NCBI RefSeq assembly: GCF_900167155.1
Contig: NZ_FUXU01000006.1
Coordinates: 1 to 64,000 of the forward strand
Direction: 5' to 3'
DNA: 64,000 bases
DNA from: Enterovibrio nigricans DSM 22720
GTDB lineage: Bacteria > Pseudomonadota > Gammaproteobacteria > Enterobacterales > Vibrionaceae
The notes beneath the pieces were generated by a model that worked only from the letters and a program-made list of their open reading frames with translations, did not search any database and was not told the origin of the DNA. Of the stretch, positions 57,881-64,000 are shown in pieces. Numbering within the stretch: the first letter of the stretch is position 1; each line of letters opens with the position of its first letter. The translations under genes were made by a program, and so were the position numbers.

Positions 57881-58603
57881 TCAGGAAAGCCCCTGAATAA
57901 ATGTGCTCGCGCCAGCAAACGTACAAAGTGCCAACAGACCAAACCTAACCCATTCCGCACGAACATAAGGGGCAATCTTGTAAGCAATCGCAGAGGCAAG
58001 TAACACAAACGGTAAAGACATCAAACTGACTTTTACATGCCAGAGCGTAAAATAGCCCGCCATGGCAAGCGCAATGAGAGAAATGAAACAGCTGAATATA
58101 AAATAGCCCGAAAGGTTTGCTCGTAATTTAACGACATCCATTTTATGCAGAACCAACGCCATTGGCGGACCACCAATACTCGTTGTTGTTCCCATCACTG
58201 CCGCTGCAAAACCCGCCAAAAACATGCTTTTGTTATTTGGCTCTACCGAAAACTTAAACAAGCTCGCGACAACGGCGAACATTACCGCTACGCCCATCAT
58301 TATTTGCATGGCAGACAAAGAAAGGTAAGCCAGCATTACACCTGCCACCAAGGTTCCCGGAATCCTACCAACAAACGCCCAACCTAGCCCTCGAAGCGAC
58401 AATTGCGAACGGTACTGCCAGGTATTTACCGACGACAGGTACAAGGTAACCAAGGTTACTGCGGTGGGCACCAACATGGGGTCAATCATCATGAGAATGG
58501 GGGCTGATACAATGGCAAGTCCGAAGCCAATAAGACTTTGTACAAAGGCACCCACCGACAGTGCTAGCGCAATAAGAACGAGCTGGTCAACACTCAGGTC
58601 CAT
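57881..58603 (-). CDS. TauE/SafE-family membrane exporter
   Basis: A 240-residue protein with about seven hydrophobic helices and the two repeated family units: LIGFGLAIVSAPILMMIDP and VMGTTTSIGGPPMALVLHK. Members move sulphite, sulphoacetate or other small anions across the inner membrane; the substrate here is unknown. The ATG has TAAGGAAAGG upstream. It follows the methyltransferase gene with no gap. Confidence 0.85.
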   Translation of the reverse strand: MDLSVDQLVLIALALSVGAFVQSLIGFGLAIVSAPILMMIDPMLVPTAVTLVTLYLSSVNTWQYRSQLSLRGLGWAFVGRIPGTLVAGVMLAYLSLSAMQIMMGVAVMFAVVASLFKFSVEPNNKSMFLAGFAAAVMGTTTSIGGPPMALVLHKMDVVKLRANLSGYFIFSCFISLIALAMAGYFTLWHVKVSLMSLPFVLLASAIAYKIAPYVRAEWVRFGLLALCTFAGASTFIQGLS

Positions 58604-59806
58604 TTAGCCTTTCCTTATGGCATGAATAAACAGATTGCGTGGCGTAAGTTCCCTTTTGCAGAACGTGGTGACGTCGACATCAAAACCGTTTTCTTGCAGA
58701 TAAATCGCCCTATCTAGCACAAGCCAAATTTCTAGCGGACGCCGGAACAATGTACGAACGGTTTCCATTTTTTCTACGTGGTGAAACCGCACTTCCCCAA
58801 CCTGTTGATAGTGTTCAAAATCAGTCCCTGCGGGAAGAGTAATATTTTTCTGCTCGGCAGCCCAATGACAAAATGCCGAAAAGCCTTCATTTAACAATGA
58901 TTTTTGTACGTTAGGTACAGGAAGATAGCAATCAACCTTGTTCAACGTTCGCTGCAATGCATCAAAGCCTAACCGGAAACTCACTTCAATAAAGCGTTTG
59001 TTCTTTACCGTCTGTCCTGCCGTCACCGTTTCTTGTAATGGTAATTTCAAGTCATGGCGAGAAAGCGTCAACGAAGAGTTTTGTGCATAGCGAGAAAGTG
59101 GTTGATATGCCGAATGTTGGATCAGGTGGTAGCAACAAGGCGATACCGTGACACTTTCCACTGCTGTATTTACGGCATGGCGTAATAGCGTCACATGTAG
59201 GTCACCACAAGCATGAAGCGCAACAGCATGATCGCATTCATCCAATAACACTCTATTATCTAGTGAAAACGCATCCCCTTGAACAAAGCGCATCGCCAAG
59301 TTGTGTTTATCCGCATAGGCCTGACCATCCTCACAGAGTGCCTTCTGCCACTCTAAGCTGGTCACACTTGCATCCCGAGAAACCGCTAACATACGCCCCA
59401 AATAGCCTTTCCCCGCACACCATTCAAGCCACCGGCCCTGCTTTATCGGGGGTAATGACTGATTGAATGCCTGAATTTGAGACCATTTGCGTCCAGGAAT
59501 GCCCGTCGCCCAGACGCCATCACATAGAAGGTGCGAGGTTGTGTGTTCAGGTACCACGCTGGCTTCATGTAATTGGGAGCACTCTGGTAACCATGCACTG
59601 ACTGCGTCTATCAGCAATTGCGGGCTTTCTTTGAATGTTTGAAGTGACGAAAGGCTTTGCGCGTCCAACCACCGGCAAAGTTCAGGGTGAGTGTCTCGCC
59701 AAGGCAGATCCAAACAGTCAAATGGCACGCCCTGCCAAAGGTCAACATGACGAGACAGAATGTCGTCAAGCATCAAAAACTGAGGAATAAAGGGGGACGT
59801 AACCAT
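58604..59806 (-). CDS. SAM-dependent methyltransferase (PF13679-like), 400 aa
   Basis: The SAM-binding core is in the middle of the protein: GRWLEWCAGKGYLGRMLAVS (motif I), followed by SVTSLEWQKALCEDG and the motif AVALHACGDLHVTLLRHAV, then VSPCCYHLI. This CAGKGxxG and HACGD plus CCYH set is the METTL25/GSTCD type, probably acting on protein or RNA; the substrate is unknown. The frame opens at 59866; I chose the ATG at 59806 (MVTSPFIPQF) as it has GGAGTG upstream, but earlier ATGs are possible. The next gene (TauE) starts one base after its stop. Confidence 0.8.
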   Translation of the reverse strand: MVTSPFIPQFLMLDDILSRHVDLWQGVPFDCLDLPWRDTHPELCRWLDAQSLSSLQTFKESPQLLIDAVSAWLPECSQLHEASVVPEHTTSHLLCDGVWATGIPGRKWSQIQAFNQSLPPIKQGRWLEWCAGKGYLGRMLAVSRDASVTSLEWQKALCEDGQAYADKHNLAMRFVQGDAFSLDNRVLLDECDHAVALHACGDLHVTLLRHAVNTAVESVTVSPCCYHLIQHSAYQPLSRYAQNSSLTLSRHDLKLPLQETVTAGQTVKNKRFIEVSFRLGFDALQRTLNKVDCYLPVPNVQKSLLNEGFSAFCHWAAEQKNITLPAGTDFEHYQQVGEVRFHHVEKMETVRTLFRRPLEIWLVLDRAIYLQENGFDVDVTTFCKRELTPRNLFIHAIRKG

Positions 59807-59944
59807 AGAAAAGACGCACTCCAAGCTGAAAGCCATTTGATTGAAACGCGCGGAGTATACCCCCAAACCGTTGCAAGGTGCAGCGGTTCAGGGTCTATCG
59901 ACGATAAGAGCGTAAGCGTGTGTGCTAAATCTATCGGAACTCAG

Positions 59945-60919
<975 letters not shown>

Positions 60920-61248
60920 ACAGTTATCAGTAGCAAGTGGAGAGGTACAGGTGATATATAGCGTTTATCTCGGGCTTTGAGTAGCGGTATTTACCATATC
61001 CGCAAGCTATCGCGCAAAAAAAGCGCATTTGTGGCAAAGCACCAATAAATAGCTCCCCTTACGTCATACTAAACAGAATAAATTCTTGTGCAATAAACGT
61101 GCGTTCAAACGCAGTAAGCTTGAGAAAAGCGTTACGTTGCCTCAGATTTTAGCTAAGATCGAAAATAGTAATAACAAACTATAACCATACTTGCAGATCG
61201 TGTATCTTAGTCTGCCTAAGTTGAAACAGGGAACATCGACGCTCGCTT
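60920..61248. other. Promoter region between cysB and the coiled-coil gene
   Basis: About 330 bases with no frame of note. It holds the cysB promoter on the minus strand and the promoter of the following plus-strand gene. No terminator is seen. Confidence 0.4.
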
Positions 61249-62004
61249 ATGAATATCGCCTTGATTGTGGGCTTATCCGTTATCTTGCTCGGCCTTATTG
61301 TTGGTTACAACATCATGGCTCAGCAACGTCAACGTGTAGAGTCAACTAAGCGCCAGGAAATGGCTAAATATATCGCCGTTATTGATGCCACGGAAGAGCT
61401 GATCGGTAACGCTCACAACTTGCCATACAGTGGCACACTGCTAGTTTGCTTGAACCAAAAAATTCTCGATGCATTGAAAACAATGTATGAGATTGATAAG
61501 TCTGACCGTTCCTTGCCACAACGCATTAATGATGTACAAGGCCAAGTGAACCAAATCAAACAGGCATATCAAAACAAAGAATCCACTTCTTTTCGTGTGC
61601 CAGACAGCGATCGCGAAGCGATCTCTATGCTCAAACTGGTCAAACGTCTCCGTGCTGTTATCAAAGCAGAACACACGAAAGGACGTATGCAGACCCAAGC
61701 ATTTGTGGCCGAGAACGCACGTTTAGAACAAATGCAGCTTAAAATAAATATTGAAAACGTGGTTAAGCGCGTTAACGATGCCAAGATTAAAGGGCAAATG
61801 GGTACGGCGCAGCAGTTGCTTAAAAAAGCGCTGGCCATTGTGAGCGCTAAAAGCGATGCATACTGCCAGTCTGCCAAAGAAAACCTCTCAGCAATGTTAG
61901 ATGACGTGAACACGTCACTCGATCAGGGTGCTGAAGCTGCCAAACCGAAGAATGACGAGAACAAAGAGCTCGATGAACTTTTTGCACCAAAGAAAAAGTG
62001 GTAA
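61249..62004 (+). CDS. Uncharacterised membrane-anchored coiled-coil protein, 251 aa
   Basis: One N-terminal transmembrane helix (IALIVGLSVILLGLIVGYNI) is followed by a long helical cytoplasmic or periplasmic part rich in Gln, Lys and Glu, with heptad-like patterns (about 22-110 and 140-215). The C-terminus is acidic then basic (ENKELDELFAPKKKW). Two cysteines occur (LLVCLNQ, AYCQSAK). I do not know the family; similar hypothetical proteins are common in Vibrio. It has its own terminator and precedes the chemotaxis receptor without a shared promoter. Confidence 0.75.
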   Translation: MNIALIVGLSVILLGLIVGYNIMAQQRQRVESTKRQEMAKYIAVIDATEELIGNAHNLPYSGTLLVCLNQKILDALKTMYEIDKSDRSLPQRINDVQGQVNQIKQAYQNKESTSFRVPDSDREAISMLKLVKRLRAVIKAEHTKGRMQTQAFVAENARLEQMQLKINIENVVKRVNDAKIKGQMGTAQQLLKKALAIVSAKSDAYCQSAKENLSAMLDDVNTSLDQGAEAAKPKNDENKELDELFAPKKKW

Positions 62005-62022
62005 GAGCAGACCTCATTTATT

Positions 62023-62046
62023 AAAGGCCCGTCCGGGCCTTTTTTG
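62023..62046 (+). terminator. Intrinsic terminator after the coiled-coil gene
   Basis: AAAGGCCC and GGGCCTTT around GTCC, followed by six Ts, 19 bases past the stop codon. Confidence 0.85.
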
Positions 62047-62156
62047 TTGCCTATTTTTCTGCCACTTCAACCATCAACTCTCTCCGAATTATTGACACTC
62101 CTTCCAATTTAATTTTTGCCGCGAATTAAATTGTGCTTGATGTAACAATTTTTTAT

Positions 62157-62184
62157 TAAAGAATGTCACATTGAGTGCCGATAA
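62157..62184 (+). promoter_or_regulatory. Sigma-28 (FliA) promoter of the chemotaxis receptor
   Basis: TAAAG (62157-62161), exactly 15 bases, then GCCGATAA (62177-62184). This is a full match to the FliA consensus TAAAG-N15-GCCGATAA. It lies about 130 bases before the receptor start codon. An AT-rich dyad (AATTTAATT and AATTAAATT at 62106-62132) lies just upstream. Confidence 0.9.
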
Positions 62185-62312
62185 CATCGATTGATGTCAA
62201 AATTCTTGGCTTATTTCCCTATTGGCTCTCCGACTTATTTTTAGTCATGAATTTTTGAAGCCGAACAGACCTTTTTAGTCTCCTCCAAGACTGCCGTAAG
62301 AGTGAGAGAACA

Positions 62313-64000
62313 ATGAAGTTGTCCGTCGTACAAAGAACCATCGCTGGTTTTGCATTAGTCTTCGTACTAATGGCTCTACTCAGCAGTGTCAGCCTGTTCA
62401 ATGCGAAAACATTACAAAGTAAAGTTGAACAAATCACTGACCAATCTACCCCGATGGTTGTCGCATCCGGTAATCTAATCACCCAATTGATGCGCACCAA
62501 CTTACTGGTGAATACCTTCCATCGTGACATTGAAAAGCTGAATGTGATTGACGATCACTTTGACGATCAAAAGCAACGTTTTTTTCAAACATTAAACCAA
62601 GCAGAAAGAAATGCAGTTCTTGATGAAGAACGTCAACAGCTTCGCGCTATCTACCAAACGTCTTCAACTTACTATGGGCAAGCCGCAGAGCTGATTGATA
62701 TGCAGCAACGCTCTCTCGAATTGGTTGAGCAACAACAAGCCTTAGACCTTAAATTTCTTCGCCTCGAAGATACCTACCAGTGGGCGGCTAACCTCTTACT
62801 TCAGAAAGCATCGGTAAAGCGTTCTCTACACAATCGTGCGGAGCTGATAACCAGTGGTATCGCCCGTGACTTGAAACTGCTTCGTCGCGCAAATCAAGAC
62901 ACTGACTTAGCCAAGCTACGTGCGGTATTGTCCAAAGACATCGAAATTGCGTTCAAACGCCTTGCGCTCATTTCGGTAGAAGACGATGTAAAAGCACGCT
63001 ATTCGCGCAACCTGAAGAAAGTTGAATCATTGACGCTGGGTGACGGCGGTTTGCTTGACGTACTGACACAGCAGCAACGTATCAATCAGTCACTGCAACG
63101 TGAGAACCGGGAAACCAGCGAACAAATGGATCGCATCCAAGAGCAGCTTCAAGGATTTGCTGATTACGCGCAGCATCTTGCTCAAACGAGTCGTTCAGCA
63201 GCTGAAACGGCAGTTAGTGAAGCGTTCTTGTATGTCATCGTGATGACCTCATTTGCTGCGGCAATCAGTATTTGGGTCGGCTTTACGACAACGCGAAGCA
63301 TCCAAAAACCGTTGGCGCTTATCAATACCGTACTCGACAAGATGACGGCGGGTGACATGCGTACTCGCACAAATTACAACACCAATGATGAGTTTGGTGA
63401 ACTAAGCCGCTCTATCGACATGCTTGCCAGCACCATGTCTCAAACCCTGGCGAAATTCGGTGATGGCGCACAACACCTTCTCGATGAAGCAGGTAGAGCA
63501 GCTGCCGTCAGCGACAGTGCCATGTCGCGTGTCGAAGATCAGAAATCACGCACAGACCAAGTCGCCGCCGCTATTTCAGAAATGGAAGTGAGTGCGAAGG
63601 AAATTTCTCGTTCAACCGAAATGACCGTGGCAGAAGTGGAAAGCACAAACCAAGCGGCGAACAGCGGACGTTCTCAGGTTTCTCGTAGTCGTCAGTTGAC
63701 CGAGCAACTGTCAGGAAACATTGAAGAAGCGGTATCAAACACTCAGCAATTGAACCAATATTCTTCAAATATCGGCTCAATTCTTCATGTTATTCAAGAG
63801 ATTGCTGAACAAACTAACCTATTAGCGTTGAATGCAGCCATTGAAGCGGCACGTGCTGGTGCACACGGCCGTGGTTTCGCGGTTGTTGCAGATGAAGTGC
63901 GTGCACTGGCGACGCGCACGCAAAAGTCGACGGAAGAAATCCAGCAAATGATCAACAATCTGCAAGGCAATGCGTCCCGCATGGCGGATACCATGAGCGC
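62313..64000 (+). CDS. Methyl-accepting chemotaxis protein (3' end outside the window)
   Basis: A transmembrane chemoreceptor that passes a signal to CheA/CheW at the flagellar poles. The first 562 codons are present. An N-terminal membrane helix ([20 protein letters not shown]) is followed by a long helical periplasmic sensor (about 35-300), a second helix ([20 protein letters not shown]), a HAMP domain, and the signalling core ([20 protein letters not shown], then [20 protein letters not shown]), the most conserved part of all receptors. The ligand is unknown. The gene runs off the right edge. A FliA promoter precedes it. Confidence 0.94.
   Translation, partial: MKLSVVQRTIAGFALVFVLMALLSSVSLFNAKTLQSKVEQITDQSTPMVVASGNLITQLMRTNLLVNTFHRDIEKLNVIDDHFDDQKQRFFQTLNQAERNAVLDEERQQLRAIYQTSSTYYGQAAELIDMQQRSLELVEQQQALDLKFLRLEDTYQWAANLLLQKASVKRSLHNRAELITSGIARDLKLLRRANQDTDLAKLRAVLSKDIEIAFKRLALISVEDDVKARYSRNLKKVESLTLGDGGLLDVLTQQQRINQSLQRENRETSEQMDRIQEQLQGFADYAQHLAQTSRSAAETAVSEAFLYVIVMTSFAAAISIWVGFTTTRSIQKPLALINTVLDKMTAGDMRTRTNYNTNDEFGELSRSIDMLASTMSQTLAKFGDGAQHLLDEAGRAAAVSDSAMSRVEDQKSRTDQVAAAISEMEVSAKEISRSTEMTVAEVESTNQAANSGRSQVSRSRQLTEQLSGNIEEAVSNTQQLNQYSSNIGSILHVIQEIAEQTNLLALNAAIEAARAGAHGRGFAVVADEVRALATRTQKSTEEIQQMINNLQGNASRMADTMS

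Overview
The window is a bacterial chromosome segment from a gamma-proteobacterium, most likely a member of the Vibrionaceae (an Enterovibrio/Grimontia/Photobacterium/Vibrio-type genome). This rests on protein resemblance (FabV as enoyl reductase, PsrA next to FadE, 92-aa IhfB, HexR-PykA) and on gene order (tyrR-ycjF-ycjX-pspCBA/pspF-sapABCDF; rpsA-ihfB-lapA-lapB-pyrF; gyrA-ubiG-gph-nrdA-nrdB-yfaE). The genus cannot be fixed from sequence reading alone.

Layout. 1-5.6 kb is a decaying accessory stretch: a probable IS end at the left edge, AT-rich DNA with two Sel1-like remnants and an orphan membrane protein, then an oxidative-stress cluster read leftwards (exported catalase katB, ankyrin protein ankB, and a sodC broken by two frameshifts), and a truncated, frameshifted integrase facing a tRNA operon. 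5.68-6.23 kb holds five tRNAs (Cys-Gly-fMet-Gly-Leu, minus strand). 6.5-10.9 kb is fatty-acid metabolism: fabV, and psrA-fadE behind a perfect palindromic operator. 10.9-11.4 kb is non-coding but carries two plus-strand terminators that belong to no visible gene. 11.4-16.8 kb: an SDR protein, hexR, pykA, an HD protein, a RimJ-like acetyltransferase and a DNA alkyl-transfer repair protein. 16.8-29 kb: tyrR, ycjF, ycjX, the phage-shock genes with a sigma-54 promoter, and the sap peptide transporter. 29-35.7 kb: pyrF, lapB, lapA, ihfB, rpsA, cmk, aroA. 35.8-40.6 kb: a pentapeptide/ion-channel protein, a purine permease behind two PurR-like boxes, a metallo-hydrolase, serC. 40.8-49.8 kb: gyrA, a 33-aa small membrane protein, ubiG, gph, nrdAB-yfaE. 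50-54 kb: a complete gadB-gadC-glsA glutamine/glutamate acid-resistance operon. 54-60.9 kb: a CinA-family protein, an aromatic amino-acid permease with a TyrR box, a DUF3943-type envelope protein, a TauE-type exporter, a methyltransferase and cysB. 61.2-64 kb: a coiled-coil membrane protein and the start of a chemotaxis receptor behind a textbook sigma-28 promoter.

Most of the window is ordinary core genome. The observations most worth checking are: cysB carries an in-frame TAA at codon 5; sodC carries two compensating-looking frameshifts and is probably a pseudogene; an evenly phased four-part OxyR site lies before katB; a perfect PsrA-type operator lies before psrA, with two orphan terminators diverging from it (candidate small RNAs); a strongly SD-led 33-aa ORF lies between gyrA and ubiG; and several regulator sites (PurR, TyrR, NrdR, sigma-54, sigma-28) match the function of the genes they precede.
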